The notes under the pieces were generated by a model. It worked only from the letters and a program-made list of their open reading frames with translations. It had not been told where the DNA came from and did not search any database. A DNA stretch of 64,000 nucleotides from Gracilimonas sediminicola (GTDB lineage Bacteria; Bacteroidota; Rhodothermia; Balneolales; Balneolaceae), in the NCBI RefSeq assembly GCF_024320785.1, contig NZ_JANDBC010000003.1:310001-374000 (forward strand). The letters are read 5' to 3'. This document shows, piece by piece, positions 36,138 to 46,846 of the stretch (the first letter of the stretch is position 1; each line of letters opens with the position of its first letter). The position numbers and the translations under genes are program-made.

Positions 36138-36144
36138 AACACAC

Positions 36145-37551
36145 TTGGCTGGAACAACCACAACCGACCGCGGTTCATGGAATTCAAAACTTGGCTTTGT
36201 ACTCGCAGCTGCCGGCTCAGCGGTAGGACTTGGTAACATTTGGGCTTTCCCTACTAAAGTTGCTACCGAAGGCGGTGCCGCTTACCTGTTAATTTATCTG
36301 TTATGTACCTTTGCGATCGGTTTTCCGGTGATGGTAGCCGAGATTACGATTGGTAGAAAATCAGGCAAAAACCCTGTTGGTGCATTTAAAGCTATCAGTT
36401 CCAGTAAATTTTTCCCTTTGGTGGGATTATGGGGTGTTATTTGTGGGGTGATGATTCTCTCCTTCTATACGGTAGTAGCCGGTTGGGCTTTTGGTTTCGC
36501 CTTTGAGGAAATCTTCTACTTCTTGGCTAGTTCCGAACTATTACAAAATCTATTTGGTGGAATTGGTTGGGAATCATATTCAGCGAGCATGAAAGGTGCC
36601 GCAGACTGGCTTACGGATACTGGAAATGGATTTAAAAACGCGATTATTGCTACCGTTTTCATGCTGGGGACTATTAAGATTATTACCGCCGGTGTAAGCG
36701 ATGGGATTGAACGCGCTACCAAAGCAATGATGCCCTTACTTATCGGGATTATTGTGGTGATGATTATTTATGTACTACTTCAACCCGGAAGTGCTGAAGG
36801 TGTGAGTATTTACTTATTACCGGATTTCAGTAAAATTAATGCAGGACTGATCTTTTCTGCCATGGGTCAGGCTTTCTTCTCCCTCTCTTTAGGGATGGGT
36901 GCTCTTATCACTTACGGTTCTTACCTGAATAAGAAAGAGAATATTCCTCAGGCAGCAGCTTTTGTAACCTTAGCTGATGTGGGAATCGCCTTTTTAGCCG
37001 GTTTACTTATTGTACCGGCGATGTACCTTGCTCAAAGTCAGGGTATCAACATTAATGCTGGTGGTTCATTGGCCTCCAGTACCGATCTTGTTTTCCAAAT
37101 ACTTCCTGCCCTCTTCCACACCATTGGCGGTTCTGTAGGTATGTTATTAGGAGTGACGTTCTTCCTGCTGCTTAGTATTGCAGCACTCACATCAACCATT
37201 TCGCTGTTGGAAGTACCGGTTTCGTACGTGATTGATGAGTTTGAAGTACAGCGAAAGAAAGCAGCCTGGATGGTAGGTTTGGGTATTTTGGTTGTTTCCA
37301 TCACCGTTGCCTTCTTCCCCGCCTTAATCGGTTGGTTCGACTACCTGTTCAGCACCATCGGTTTACCTCTTGGTGGATTTTTAATCTGCTTGTTTGTGGG
37401 TTATGTATGGAAAACCGACCAGGCTTTGAACGAAATGGAATACGGGTTTGCGGGTATCAAACAAACCCTGTTTTCTAAAGTTTGGCCTGTTTTCATCAAA
37501 TATATTTGTCCTGCAGCCATTCTCTATAATTTGATCTCGAATTTCATCTAA
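36145..37551 (+). CDS. Sodium-dependent transporter, NSS (SNF) family
   Basis: The protein has 468 residues and about 12 helices in the inner membrane. The family signature is in helix 1: GFVLAAAGSAVGLGNIWAFP, with the sodium and substrate site residues Gly-Leu-Gly-Asn, followed by GGAAYLLIYLL. LeuT-like bacterial members cotransport amino acids with sodium. It starts at a TTG fixed by the AAGGAGG site, an unusual combination. It sits alone between the GH13 gene and efp. The substrate cannot be read from sequence. Confidence 0.9.
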   Translation: MAGTTTTDRGSWNSKLGFVLAAAGSAVGLGNIWAFPTKVATEGGAAYLLIYLLCTFAIGFPVMVAEITIGRKSGKNPVGAFKAISSSKFFPLVGLWGVICGVMILSFYTVVAGWAFGFAFEEIFYFLASSELLQNLFGGIGWESYSASMKGAADWLTDTGNGFKNAIIATVFMLGTIKIITAGVSDGIERATKAMMPLLIGIIVVMIIYVLLQPGSAEGVSIYLLPDFSKINAGLIFSAMGQAFFSLSLGMGALITYGSYLNKKENIPQAAAFVTLADVGIAFLAGLLIVPAMYLAQSQGININAGGSLASSTDLVFQILPALFHTIGGSVGMLLGVTFFLLLSIAALTSTISLLEVPVSYVIDEFEVQRKKAAWMVGLGILVVSITVAFFPALIGWFDYLFSTIGLPLGGFLICLFVGYVWKTDQALNEMEYGFAGIKQTLFSKVWPVFIKYICPAAILYNLISNFI

Positions 37552-37618
37552 ACTCATTTGTTATCCAAGTGGGCAGGTGGTATTTTTGAGCGAAATTTAT
37601 CGGAGGAAAACTTAAAGA

Positions 37619-38188
37619 ATGTCTAAAGTATCAACATCAGATTTCAGAAACGGTATGGTTCTGGATCTGGACGGAGAACTCTACTCCATCACTGAGTTTC
37701 AGCACGTAAAGCCGGGTAAAGGCCCTGCTTTCGTCCGCACGAAGCTTAAAGGAATTGTAAACGATAAGAATATTGACAAAACCTGGCGTTCAGGTGAAAA
37801 TGCAGAAGCTGTCCGGGTTGAAACCCGTGAGTATCAGTACCTCTATAACGATGGAGAACTTTTTTACCTGATGCACACCGACACCTACGAGCAAATTCCC
37901 GTGAACGCATCCCAGGTAGAACGAAAGGGGTTCCTGATAGATGGCCACAACTGTGTTGTGGTTGTAAACGCTGACGAAGAGTCGGTGTTATATGTAGAAC
38001 CCAAAGATCATATTGAAGCCACGGTAGAACAAACAGATCCCGGTGTTCGTGGCGACACCGCACAAGGCGGAAGTAAACCCGCTACATTGGAATCTGGAGC
38101 TACGGTTCAAGTTCCACTTTTCATCAACGAAGGCGAGAAAATTCGCGTTGATACCCGAACCGGAGAATATATAGAACGAGCTAAATAA
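37619..38188 (+). CDS. efp: Translation elongation factor P
   Basis: Relieves ribosome stalling at polyproline stretches. It is 189 residues with the three-barrel layout; the tip loop KPGKGPAF has Lys34, the position that is modified in enteric EF-P. The modifying enzymes are not in this window. GGAGG lies 12 bases before the ATG. It heads the efp-accB-accC-gcvH run, an order known from many bacteria for the first three. Confidence 0.96.
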   Translation: MSKVSTSDFRNGMVLDLDGELYSITEFQHVKPGKGPAFVRTKLKGIVNDKNIDKTWRSGENAEAVRVETREYQYLYNDGELFYLMHTDTYEQIPVNASQVERKGFLIDGHNCVVVVNADEESVLYVEPKDHIEATVEQTDPGVRGDTAQGGSKPATLESGATVQVPLFINEGEKIRVDTRTGEYIERAK

Positions 38189-38196
38189 GACTTATC

Positions 38197-38673
38197 ATGG
38201 ATTTAAAACTGATCAAAAACATTTTAGACATGATCGCCGAGAGTGATGTTAACGAAGTATCTCTCGAAGAAGGCGATTTCAAAATTAAAGTTAAGAAACA
38301 GGGTGAAGTTCAACAGGTTACCTATTCACAACCTGCCGCAGCGCCTCAAGCACCGGCTCAGCCTGCTGCTCCCGCACAACCGGCAACAACTCCTGCTCAG
38401 GGAGAATCGGATGACTCAGCGCCACAGGCTGAAGGTGATACGGTAACTTCCCCTATTGTTGGTACTTTTTATGAATCTCCATCACCCGACTCTGATCCTT
38501 TTGTGAAAGTTGGAGATAAAGTTTCTAAAGGCGACACGCTTTGTATTGTGGAAGCCATGAAGATCATGAATGAAATTGAAGCTGAATTCGGCGGAACGGT
38601 AAAGCAAATCCTGGTGGATGATGCTCAGCCCGTTGAATACGAACAACCACTTTTCATTATTAAAAAAGACTAA
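38197..38673 (+). CDS. accB: Biotin carboxyl carrier protein of acetyl-CoA carboxylase
   Basis: Carries biotin between the biotin carboxylase and carboxyltransferase of acetyl-CoA carboxylase. The biotinylated Lys122 is in [11 protein letters not shown]. An Ala/Pro/Gln-rich flexible linker spans about residues 45-75, and the N-terminal ~35 residues are the assembly segment. It is 158 residues, standard. It lies 8 bases after efp and 9 bases before accC. Confidence 0.97.
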   Translation: MDLKLIKNILDMIAESDVNEVSLEEGDFKIKVKKQGEVQQVTYSQPAAAPQAPAQPAAPAQPATTPAQGESDDSAPQAEGDTVTSPIVGTFYESPSPDSDPFVKVGDKVSKGDTLCIVEAMKIMNEIEAEFGGTVKQILVDDAQPVEYEQPLFIIKKD

Positions 38674-38682
38674 GCGGCTTTC

Positions 38683-40035
38683 ATGTTTAAAAAAATTCTG
38701 ATTGCCAACCGAGGAGAAATTGCACTGCGAATTATTCGCACCTGCCAGGAAATGGGCATCAAAACTGTAGCCGTGTATTCTACAGCTGATGCTGACAGCC
38801 TTCATGTTAAATTCGCTGATGAAGCGGTTTGCATTGGTCCGGCTGCCGGTAAGGAAAGTTACCTCAAAATCCCAAGCATCTTAGCAGCTGCCGAAATTAC
38901 AAATGCGGAAGCTATTCACCCCGGTTATGGTTTTTTGGCTGAAAATGCTGAATTCTCCCGTATTTGCGGAGAGCATGACATTAAATTTATCGGTCCATCG
39001 CCTGAAGCCATTGGCAAAATGGGTGATAAATCCGTAGCAAAAGCTACCATGATTGCTAACAACGTTCCGGTTGTGCCGGGAAGTGACGGTGAAGTGGATA
39101 GCTACGAAGAGGCCAAGAAAGTTTGTGATGAGATTGGGTACCCCGTTATCATTAAAGCATCGGCCGGTGGCGGAGGCCGTGGTATGCGTATGGTGATGGA
39201 AGCCTCTGAGCTTGAAAAGAATTACAAAATGTGCCGTAATGAGGCTGAAACCGCCTTTAACAACCCTGCCGTCTATATTGAGCGTTTTGTAACCAACCCT
39301 CACCATGTAGAGATTCAAGTTTTATCTGATCAACATGGCAATCATACCCACTTAGGTGAACGGGATTGTTCGTTACAACGTCGCCACCAAAAAGTGCTGG
39401 AGGAATCTCCTTCTCCCCTAATGACGGAAGAACTTCGTAAGAGAATGGGCGATGCGGCTACCAATGCAGCCAAAGCTGTAAATTATGAAGGTGCCGGAAC
39501 AGTAGAGTTTTTGGTTGATGACGACCACAACTTCTACTTCATGGAAATGAACACCCGGATCCAGGTAGAGCACCCCGTTACCGAAGAAGTAACCGGTATC
39601 GATTTGATTGAAGAACAGATTAAAGTAGCGGCCGGCGAAAAGCTGAAGCCTTTCACACTGGAGTTTAAAAATCATGCGATTGAATGCCGTATTAATGCGG
39701 AAGATCCGGAACATAATTTCCGTCCTTCTGCTGGTGAAATTACCGTATTCCACCCTCCCGGTGGGCATGGAGTTAGATTAGACACGCATGCTTACTCCGG
39801 CTATCGAATTCCACCACATTATGATTCTATGATCGCAAAGCTGATTGTTAGCGCACCAACCCGAGTGGATGCCATCAAGAAAATGAAGCGCGCTCTTAAG
39901 GAATTCATCATTGAAGGAATTAAGACCACTATTCCCTACCACATTCAGCTTATGGATGATGAGAACTTTATTAAAGGGAAGTTTGATACCAAGTATCTGG
40001 AAAGAGAATTTAAATATACACCCAAAGAAGACTAA
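38683..40035 (+). CDS. accC: Acetyl-CoA carboxylase biotin carboxylase subunit
   Basis: ATP-dependent carboxylation of biotin on AccB. An ATP-grasp enzyme of 450 residues: N-terminal [13 protein letters not shown], the glycine-rich loop [11 protein letters not shown] near residues 163-173, HHVEIQVL, and the active-site FLEMNTRIQ-type block (here [16 protein letters not shown]). The C-terminal domain is complete. The carboxyltransferase genes accA and accD are not in the window. Confidence 0.97.
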   Translation: MFKKILIANRGEIALRIIRTCQEMGIKTVAVYSTADADSLHVKFADEAVCIGPAAGKESYLKIPSILAAAEITNAEAIHPGYGFLAENAEFSRICGEHDIKFIGPSPEAIGKMGDKSVAKATMIANNVPVVPGSDGEVDSYEEAKKVCDEIGYPVIIKASAGGGGRGMRMVMEASELEKNYKMCRNEAETAFNNPAVYIERFVTNPHHVEIQVLSDQHGNHTHLGERDCSLQRRHQKVLEESPSPLMTEELRKRMGDAATNAAKAVNYEGAGTVEFLVDDDHNFYFMEMNTRIQVEHPVTEEVTGIDLIEEQIKVAAGEKLKPFTLEFKNHAIECRINAEDPEHNFRPSAGEITVFHPPGGHGVRLDTHAYSGYRIPPHYDSMIAKLIVSAPTRVDAIKKMKRALKEFIIEGIKTTIPYHIQLMDDENFIKGKFDTKYLEREFKYTPKED

Positions 40036-40041
40036 ACAACG

Positions 40042-40422
40042 ATGAGCATACCAGCTGAACTGAAATACACCCGCGAACATGAGTGGATTAAAGATAACGG
40101 CGACGGAACGGCCACCATCGGTATCACCGATTTTGCTCAGGGTGAATTAGGCGATATTGTTTTTGTGGAACTGGAACCTGAAGGCTCAGAATTCTCCAAG
40201 GATGATACGTTCGGAACCGTTGAAGCTGTAAAAACAGTATCGGATCTCTATGCTCCTCTCGATGGGGAAATCGTTGAGCTGAATGAGAAGCTTGAAGATG
40301 AACCAGAATTGGTTAATGATGATCCATATGGCGACGGCTGGATGGTTAAGATCAAAATAGCTGATGACTCTCAGATGGACGACCTGCTCTCAGCTGAAGA
40401 ATACGAAGAAGTCATAGCTTAA
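40042..40422 (+). CDS. gcvH: Glycine cleavage system H protein
   Basis: Lipoylated carrier shuttling the methylamine group between the P and T proteins. The lipoyl Lys64 is in [13 protein letters not shown], and YTREHEWIK and [12 protein letters not shown] are the standard flanking blocks. It is 126 residues. It lies only 6 bases after accC, far from any other gcv gene in view, and so may be cotranscribed with fatty acid genes. A role as lipoyl carrier for other complexes is possible, but the H-protein identity is clear. Confidence 0.95.
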   Translation: MSIPAELKYTREHEWIKDNGDGTATIGITDFAQGELGDIVFVELEPEGSEFSKDDTFGTVEAVKTVSDLYAPLDGEIVELNEKLEDEPELVNDDPYGDGWMVKIKIADDSQMDDLLSAEEYEEVIA

Positions 40423-40478
40423 CCCTTTCCGGTACAGGCTTTATTTATTTCATTCACTAATATCTTACAAAAAGCTTC

Positions 40479-42029
40479 ATGCACAGCCGACATTCGGAAT
40501 GGATTCTCATCCTTGATTACGGTTCTCAATTCACACAACTCATTGCACGCCGGCTTCGTGAACTTCATATTTACTGTGAAATTCACCCTTACAACGTAAA
40601 CCTGGATGAAGTATCTACACCTACTCCGGGTGGAATCATTCTTTCCGGTGGCCCCAAAAGTGTAAATGACAAGGATGCCCCTGGTCTTCAAGCCAAAATT
40701 ATAGATTGGGATATCCCTATTCTCGGAGTTTGTTACGGACTTCAGTTATTAGCTCATACTGAAATCCCCGGTAGTGTTGAAAAAGCTGAAAAACGGGAAT
40801 ATGGCCGGGCTAATCTTCTTATTGATAATAGTGAAGACCTGTTAAAGGATATTGAAGATGAAAGTGTGGTTTGGATGAGCCACGGTGATCACATTCATGA
40901 GCTCCCTCCTTCCTACGAAATTATCGGGCACACAACGAATGCTAAGGTTGCAGCGGTCCGGCATAAAGAAAATCATATTTATGGAGTTCAATTTCACCCT
41001 GAAGTTGCCCATACCGAACATGGAAAGCAGTTGCTCCAGAATTTTGCCTATACCATATGTGGCCTGAAAGGCGACTGGACTTCCGAGTCTTTTATTGATG
41101 AGCAGATTCAATCTATACGTGAAAAAGTCGGAGATGACAAAGTATTATGTGCCCTTTCCGGCGGAGTAGATTCTACAGTAGTGGCCACGCTTATTCACAA
41201 AGCCATTGGAGATCAGTTACAATGTGTGTTCGTGGACAACGGATTATTGAGAAAAAATGAATTTGAGTCGGTATTGGATCTCTACACGCAGGATTTACAT
41301 CTGCCCGTTAAAGGCGTTGACGCTTCAAAATTATTCTTAGATCGATTAACCGGCATTTCTGATCCTGAGGAAAAGCGAAAGATCATCGGAAATACTTTTA
41401 TCGATGTTTTCGAGGAGGAAATTGGCGACGATGCCGATTTCAAATACCTGGCGCAGGGTACTCTTTATCCCGACGTCATTGAAAGTGTATCTTTCAAAGG
41501 TCCATCTGCAACTATAAAATCACACCACAATGTGGGTGGACTTCCGGAAAAAATGAAGCTCGATCTGATTGAGCCGGTTCGTGAGCTTTTTAAAGATGAA
41601 GTCCGTGAAGTCGGACGTACATTAGGTATTCCTGATCACTTTATAGGACGCCATCCTTTTCCCGGTCCCGGACTTGGAATTCGGGTATTGGGTGAGTTGT
41701 CTGAAGATCGACTCAATTTGTTACGAGAAGCCGATTATATTTTTGTTGAAGAGCTTAAAGAACAGAATTTATACAACGATGTATGGCAAGCACTGGCTGT
41801 CCTGCTGCCGGTTCAAAGCGTAGGTGTAATGGGCGATGAACGCACCTATGAGTTCACCATCGCCCTGAGAGCTGTCACCAGCCTGGACGGTATGACGGCC
41901 GACTGGTCACATCTTCCCTATGAGTTTCTGGCTCATGTTTCGAATCGAATTATAAACGAGATCAAGGGAATTAATCGGGTGGTTTATGATATAAGCTCAA
42001 AACCTCCGGCCACTATTGAGTGGGAATGA
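40479..42029 (+). CDS. guaA: GMP synthase (glutamine-hydrolysing)
   Basis: Converts XMP to GMP. The amidotransferase half holds Cys85 in GVCYGLQ and the [11 protein letters not shown] triad end. The ATP pyrophosphatase half begins with LSGGVDSTV, and the dimerisation domain ends with the conserved TIEWE. It is 516 residues, standard. It starts 56 bases after gcvH and is followed by an AbgT transporter. Confidence 0.97.
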   Translation: MHSRHSEWILILDYGSQFTQLIARRLRELHIYCEIHPYNVNLDEVSTPTPGGIILSGGPKSVNDKDAPGLQAKIIDWDIPILGVCYGLQLLAHTEIPGSVEKAEKREYGRANLLIDNSEDLLKDIEDESVVWMSHGDHIHELPPSYEIIGHTTNAKVAAVRHKENHIYGVQFHPEVAHTEHGKQLLQNFAYTICGLKGDWTSESFIDEQIQSIREKVGDDKVLCALSGGVDSTVVATLIHKAIGDQLQCVFVDNGLLRKNEFESVLDLYTQDLHLPVKGVDASKLFLDRLTGISDPEEKRKIIGNTFIDVFEEEIGDDADFKYLAQGTLYPDVIESVSFKGPSATIKSHHNVGGLPEKMKLDLIEPVRELFKDEVREVGRTLGIPDHFIGRHPFPGPGLGIRVLGELSEDRLNLLREADYIFVEELKEQNLYNDVWQALAVLLPVQSVGVMGDERTYEFTIALRAVTSLDGMTADWSHLPYEFLAHVSNRIINEIKGINRVVYDISSKPPATIEWE

Positions 42030-42102
42030 TTGTGCTTGTAAAACCCGGTGAAAATCTTATTTTTTGCCTTCAATATTCCAACAATAACTAAGTTGAAATC
42101 TC

Positions 42103-43689
42103 GTGGCTGAATCAACCAAAAAAAAGCAGGCAAAAGAAACCAAAGGCTCTTCTCTCTTTGACAAATTTCTCAATTTTATAGAAAAAGCCGGGAATAAGCT
42201 TCCTGATCCTGCAATGCTTTTTCTCATGTTGCTGGTTTTTGTGTGGATACTATCCGCTGTGCTCTCTCCCATTGATTTTGGAGAAACCCATCCTTTGACC
42301 GGCAACGAGCTTGCCGTTAAGAATTTGCTGACCGGTGAAAGCATGGCTGATTTTTTGGCCAACATGATCAGTACATTTGTATTGTTTGCTCCATTGGGTA
42401 TTGTGCTTGTTGCGATGCTTGGTGTGGGAGTAGCTGAACATTCCGGCTGGATAGATGCAGGGTTGAAAAAGCTTTTGAATTTTACGCCAAAAGCATTTCT
42501 AACCCCCATGCTTATACTGATTGCTATCGTCAGCCACACGGCGGCAGATGCAGGTTATGTATTGGTAATCCCACTTGGCGGAGTGATTTTTTACGCGGCG
42601 GGAAGGCATCCCTTGGCTGGAATTGCAGCTGCTTTTGCCGGTGTAAGTGGCGGGTTTTCTGCCAACTTCATTCCTTCTGCTATCGACCCGCTTATTATGA
42701 GCTTTACGCTTGAAGCAGCAAAAATTCTTGACCCGGATATTGCACTGAATCCATTGAACAATATCTATTTCACCGGGGCCTCCAGTATTCTGATTGTGCT
42801 TGTTGGCTGGTACATCACCGATAAAATCGTTGAACCCCGCCTTGCCAATGTTAAAGTTGACGGAGACGAGGACGAAATGCCCCAGATGGAAACCGTAACT
42901 GATAAAGAAAGCCGTGCTTTCTGGCTTGGATTTGGCGCAATGATACTTGGAATCATTGGTTTGTTTATTTGGGCCTGGCCGGAAGGTTCTGCTCTCCGTG
43001 ATCCAAACTGGGACAACCCGGATGTGAGCTCTCTTTTTTCATTCCAGGCACCTTTGATGCAGGCCATTGTACCCCTGATTTTTATCTTTCTATTAATTCC
43101 CGGTGTGGTTTATGGATATGTATCCGGTAAGTACACATCCTCTAAAGACATGATCGATAATATGAAAAAGTCGATGGAGAGCATGGGCTATTATATTGTA
43201 ATGGCTTTCTTTTGTGCCCTTTTTATCGATGCCTTTTCTGAATCAAATATCGGTCTTTTGGTAGCTCTAAAGGGAGCTAACTTTTTACAGTCTCTGGCGT
43301 TACCCGGGCAGGTTACCATTGTGGGGATCATCATTTTGAGTGCAGTTGTAAACCTGCTGGTTGGCTCTGCCTCTGCAAAGTGGGCTCTTATCGCTCCCAT
43401 ATTTGTGCCTATGCTTATGCAGTTAGGCATTTCACCCGATTTAACTCAGGCAGCATACCGGGTCGGAGATTCCGTTTCTAACATCATAACTCCTTTATTA
43501 CCCTACTTCCCGCTTGTTGTCGTGTTCTGTCAGCGTTACGTTAAGAATACAGGAATCGGAACCCTTATTTCCATGATGCTTCCATACTCGCTAATTTTCA
43601 TGGTTGTTTGGACGATCTTCTTGTTGCTTTACTGGTGGATTGGAATTCCATTAAGCTTTGAGTCTAATTATGTTTACCCGGCCATGTAA
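42103..43689 (+). CDS. AbgT family transporter
   Basis: The protein has 528 residues and about 11-13 membrane helices, from a GTG start at 42103. The AbgT pattern is visible: KLPDPAMLFLMLL near the N-terminus, the SHTAADAGYVLVIPLGG block, SGGFSANFIPSAIDPL, and the C-terminal SASAKWALIAPIFVPM. Family members import p-aminobenzoyl-glutamate or export sulfonamide-like drugs. The direction and substrate here are unknown. It is a single gene with 72-base and 137-base flanks, in which I see nothing clear. Confidence 0.9.
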   Translation: MAESTKKKQAKETKGSSLFDKFLNFIEKAGNKLPDPAMLFLMLLVFVWILSAVLSPIDFGETHPLTGNELAVKNLLTGESMADFLANMISTFVLFAPLGIVLVAMLGVGVAEHSGWIDAGLKKLLNFTPKAFLTPMLILIAIVSHTAADAGYVLVIPLGGVIFYAAGRHPLAGIAAAFAGVSGGFSANFIPSAIDPLIMSFTLEAAKILDPDIALNPLNNIYFTGASSILIVLVGWYITDKIVEPRLANVKVDGDEDEMPQMETVTDKESRAFWLGFGAMILGIIGLFIWAWPEGSALRDPNWDNPDVSSLFSFQAPLMQAIVPLIFIFLLIPGVVYGYVSGKYTSSKDMIDNMKKSMESMGYYIVMAFFCALFIDAFSESNIGLLVALKGANFLQSLALPGQVTIVGIIILSAVVNLLVGSASAKWALIAPIFVPMLMQLGISPDLTQAAYRVGDSVSNIITPLLPYFPLVVVFCQRYVKNTGIGTLISMMLPYSLIFMVVWTIFLLLYWWIGIPLSFESNYVYPAM

Positions 43690-43829
43690 TGCTCTTTATA
43701 GAAATTACCTTTTAAAAGCTTTGCGACGTTGAACTAAACGCACTGTGATATAAACGACACACAAATTCAGAACTTTTTAGCCTTTGCTTAGTTATAAATT
43801 CAGAAACTAACATATTCATACCCTATTTG

Positions 43830-45539
43830 ATGAAACGACTTCTATTTTCTTTAGTACTTCTGTTCACTTTTTCTTTTTCCGCCATCGCTCAATCTATAGA
43901 AACCGGCATTGAGTTTTACGAGGAAGGAAACTACGAACGAGCTCTTCGAATTTTTGAACAATCCAACAATCCGAGTGCTCAGCTATTTGCAGGCAAAAGC
44001 TATTATGCACTAAACAACTTCATCAAAGCAAAGGAATATCTGGGTAAGGTTGACAGCACCTCCTCTGAAATATTCAGCGAAGCTAAATACACGGCTTCTC
44101 TTGCCGATTTCCAGCTAAAGAACTTTGCAGCTTCTCTGGATGCCCTGCATGAACTAAAACAGAATTCACGAGAACCTTCTGTATCACGGGCAGCCTTCTC
44201 TTTTTACCGCGATGTCGTTAACTACCTCACTCTTGAGCAGCGGTTCAATGCTTTCAGAGCTACAAAGTATGATGCTGTACGGCTTGACCTTGTTGAAGCC
44301 GGAATTGGTAAACTGGATTTGGTTTCTGCACGGGCCCTTTTCAAAGCCTATAAGACCAGCACGATCTCGGACACAACCAATTTTGCTTCCATAGAAGCTT
44401 TGCTGGGCGATTCTGCTGCCTATATGCAGCGGTATAATCCGAACCGGTACACCAAGGCTCCATCCGGTTTAGCCTATAACATCGGGGTGGCTCTTCCTCA
44501 GTTTGAAATTGAATCTCCTCAGTTTGAAATCCCCCAACACCTGTACTTTGGTATCCAGCTTGCCGTAGAAAAATTCAACAGTGAGAATACGGATCTGAAG
44601 GCGTTTCTCACCTACAAAAACACCGGTGCTGATGCAGCCAATGCTCCGGCTATTGCTAATGAACTGGCCTGGAACCACGATGCTGATATCATCATCGGCC
44701 CGCTTTTTTCGGAAGTGGCAGTAGCCATGTCTCAATACGCGGAGCTGTATGAAATTCCCATGCTCACTCCCCTTGCCAATTCAGACAGCCTGAACCTTGA
44801 TCACAATTATACCTACCAGTTGAATCCTACCTTTGCGATTCAGGGTCAAAGAATGGCGCAATTTGCCATCCGGAATTTAGGATATGATACGCTGGCCGTA
44901 ATCGCAGAGCGGGGCTCTTTAGGTGAACCCTCAGCCGTGGCTTTTCTTGATGAAGCTCGCAAGCTGGGTGGCGAAGTGGTCAGATATTATGTGGAAGAAC
45001 TTGAGTCAGAAGGCTACGACATAAGTAAATACGCCAGAAACTTTGACCCCGAAGTGGATACGGTTTTCAATTACAATATAGATGCCGTATATGCGCCGTT
45101 TACGGGCAATATCGCCGAGACGCTTATAAGTTCCCTACTCACCAATTTGGAAGCCATAGGAACCGATATGACGGTTTTAGGTTCTGAAGAATGGGAAATG
45201 GCCGATATCGATTCCCGAAATCTCCCGAATACGGAAATTTACTATACCAAGACCTTTGAGCAGAATCCCGGAAATACAGACATAGAAGATTTTGAAAGTG
45301 AATTCCGCCTGCGTTTCGATACCGATCCAAATCGCTTTGCTCTTATCGGTTATGATGCGGCCAACGTGGCATTACGAACTTTGAAAAGAGTACAAAATCC
45401 GGCTTACCTGAAAGAAGGGCTAAAGAAATTCAACAACTACCGCGGACTGATCATGGACGTGAGCTTTCAGAATACCCACATTAATCAGGAAGTGAGCATC
45501 AAACAGCTTCAGGACGAAGAAAGGGCTGGCGAACAGTAA
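43830..45539 (+). CDS. Exported TPR plus periplasmic ligand-binding domain protein
   Basis: The protein has 569 residues from the ATG at 43830 (a TTG codon just before it is less likely). A signal peptide ends near AIAQSIETG. Residues ~20-210 are TPR-like (YEEGNYERALRIFEQ, GKSYYALNNFIKAKEYL). Residues ~215-560 resemble the type I periplasmic binding fold of amino-acid ABC receptors: NIGVALPQF, IIIGPLFSEV, MLTPLANSDSLN, LIGYDAANVALRTL. The TPR-plus-LBP layout recalls LpoA-type activators of penicillin-binding proteins, and mltG lies next to it tail to tail. That parallel is inference. Confidence 0.8.
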   Translation: MKRLLFSLVLLFTFSFSAIAQSIETGIEFYEEGNYERALRIFEQSNNPSAQLFAGKSYYALNNFIKAKEYLGKVDSTSSEIFSEAKYTASLADFQLKNFAASLDALHELKQNSREPSVSRAAFSFYRDVVNYLTLEQRFNAFRATKYDAVRLDLVEAGIGKLDLVSARALFKAYKTSTISDTTNFASIEALLGDSAAYMQRYNPNRYTKAPSGLAYNIGVALPQFEIESPQFEIPQHLYFGIQLAVEKFNSENTDLKAFLTYKNTGADAANAPAIANELAWNHDADIIIGPLFSEVAVAMSQYAELYEIPMLTPLANSDSLNLDHNYTYQLNPTFAIQGQRMAQFAIRNLGYDTLAVIAERGSLGEPSAVAFLDEARKLGGEVVRYYVEELESEGYDISKYARNFDPEVDTVFNYNIDAVYAPFTGNIAETLISSLLTNLEAIGTDMTVLGSEEWEMADIDSRNLPNTEIYYTKTFEQNPGNTDIEDFESEFRLRFDTDPNRFALIGYDAANVALRTLKRVQNPAYLKEGLKKFNNYRGLIMDVSFQNTHINQEVSIKQLQDEERAGEQ

Positions 45540-45543
45540 ACGG

Positions 45544-46629
45544 TTATCGTGTTTCCTGCTCGTTGGCTTGTTGTTCAGCTTCGCGCTGCCTCTTAATTCG
45601 ATATTGCTCACGTAGCCAGCGTCGCCATTTCTCACTTTCCGCCTGGTGCTCACTAAAGGTTCGAGTAAACACGTGTCCACCTTCCGGATTAGCTACCATA
45701 TATAAATAGTCATGGTCTTCCGGATATAGAGTAGCCTCAATGGTGGAAAGACTCGGGTTGGTGATTGGCCCCGGAGGCAAACCCCTGTTCATATAGGTAT
45801 TGTAAGGATGATCTATCTGGTAATCTTCAAAAAGAAGCCGTCTTCGCTCCCCTAAAGCAAAATTTACGGTAGGATCGGCTTGCAGGCGCATCCCCCGGTT
45901 CAGACGGTTCCAATACAATCCACTGATGATTGGTTTCTCATCCTGATTTTTAGCTTCCCATTCCACAATGGATGCCAGCGTAACAACTTCGTCAATGCTC
46001 ATATCCATTTCCTCAGCTTGCTCGTGATACTCTTGCGTGAAGGCATTATCAAATTCCCGCAATACCTTATTCAGAAATTCTTTCGGAGAACTGGTCCAGT
46101 AAATGAGATATGTTTCGGGAAGCATGCGCCCGAAAAGTTCTTCTTTGGAGAGATCTTTCTCAGCCAAAAAAGTACTGTCATTCATTAATGCTAATAAAGA
46201 ATCGGAATCAAAATGCAGGTTCTCGGCTGTAGCTTGAGTGAACCTGTCTGTTGTAATACCGGGTAATATAACTACTGAAACCGGGTCCTGAATTCCCCGT
46301 GCCATTTTTGACAGGAAGCCGTTGTAAGAATATTCTCCTTCAAATACATACCGCCCACGCTGCATCTTTCTCCATCCCAGAATACGTGCCGCCCACTCCA
46401 TTTCGGTTTTATCGAATCCGATGCCTTCACTTTCTAAATACTGTTGCAGGTCTGGTAATCCGGAATTCTCGGGAAGTAAAATCTCCGTCTGTTCTTCAAA
46501 AACCAATGAAGAACCGGATGTAAGTCGAATGAGCCTTGAACTCAATACCATCACTGCGATTAATACAAAAAGCAGGATCGTTGTAATGAATTCGGGCTTT
46601 GTTACCGCAAATTGTCGTTGAATATTCAT
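45544..46629 (-). CDS. mltG: Endolytic murein transglycosylase MltG
   Basis: The protein has 361 residues with one N-terminal membrane anchor (ATTILLFVLIAVMVLSS region) and a periplasmic YceG-like domain. The catalytic block reads ASIVEWEAKNQDEKP with the active-site Glu, followed by SGLYWNRLNRGMRLQADPT, the family hallmark. MltG cleaves nascent glycan strands to set their length. The C-terminus is a charged tail. It converges on the TPR/ligand-binding gene with 4 bases between stops. Confidence 0.94.
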   Translation of the reverse strand: MNIQRQFAVTKPEFITTILLFVLIAVMVLSSRLIRLTSGSSLVFEEQTEILLPENSGLPDLQQYLESEGIGFDKTEMEWAARILGWRKMQRGRYVFEGEYSYNGFLSKMARGIQDPVSVVILPGITTDRFTQATAENLHFDSDSLLALMNDSTFLAEKDLSKEELFGRMLPETYLIYWTSSPKEFLNKVLREFDNAFTQEYHEQAEEMDMSIDEVVTLASIVEWEAKNQDEKPIISGLYWNRLNRGMRLQADPTVNFALGERRRLLFEDYQIDHPYNTYMNRGLPPGPITNPSLSTIEATLYPEDHDYLYMVANPEGGHVFTRTFSEHQAESEKWRRWLREQYRIKRQREAEQQANEQETR

Positions 46630-46792
46630 GCGCTAAAGATACAAATTGAAATGTAAAAGGGAATATCTGATGTAAAGTTGGTCAGCTGTAACAAATTATG
46701 ATTCTGCTGAAACATTCCTTTTTCGTGGTCGTATTTGTTGGGCGAAGAGCAAAGAGCTTTTGGATGCTGCATAAGCACCAAATGCCCTAAAG

Positions 46793-46824
46793 AAAAAAAC
46801 CCGGGCCTTGATCGGTCCGGGTTT
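46793..46824 (-). terminator. Intrinsic terminator after the Omp85-like gene
   Basis: Arms 46797-46807 and 46814-46824 (AAACCCGGGCC against GGTCCGGGTTT, one G-U-type mismatch) with a 6-base loop precede a U-tract in minus-strand RNA (46796-46793). It lies 23 bases past the stop of the barrel gene. The plus strand also reads a short T-rich tail, so partial bidirectionality is possible. The rest of the 46630-46846 gap is featureless. Confidence 0.82.
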
Positions 46825-46846
46825 CTTTATTTAAGCGAGATTGTGT

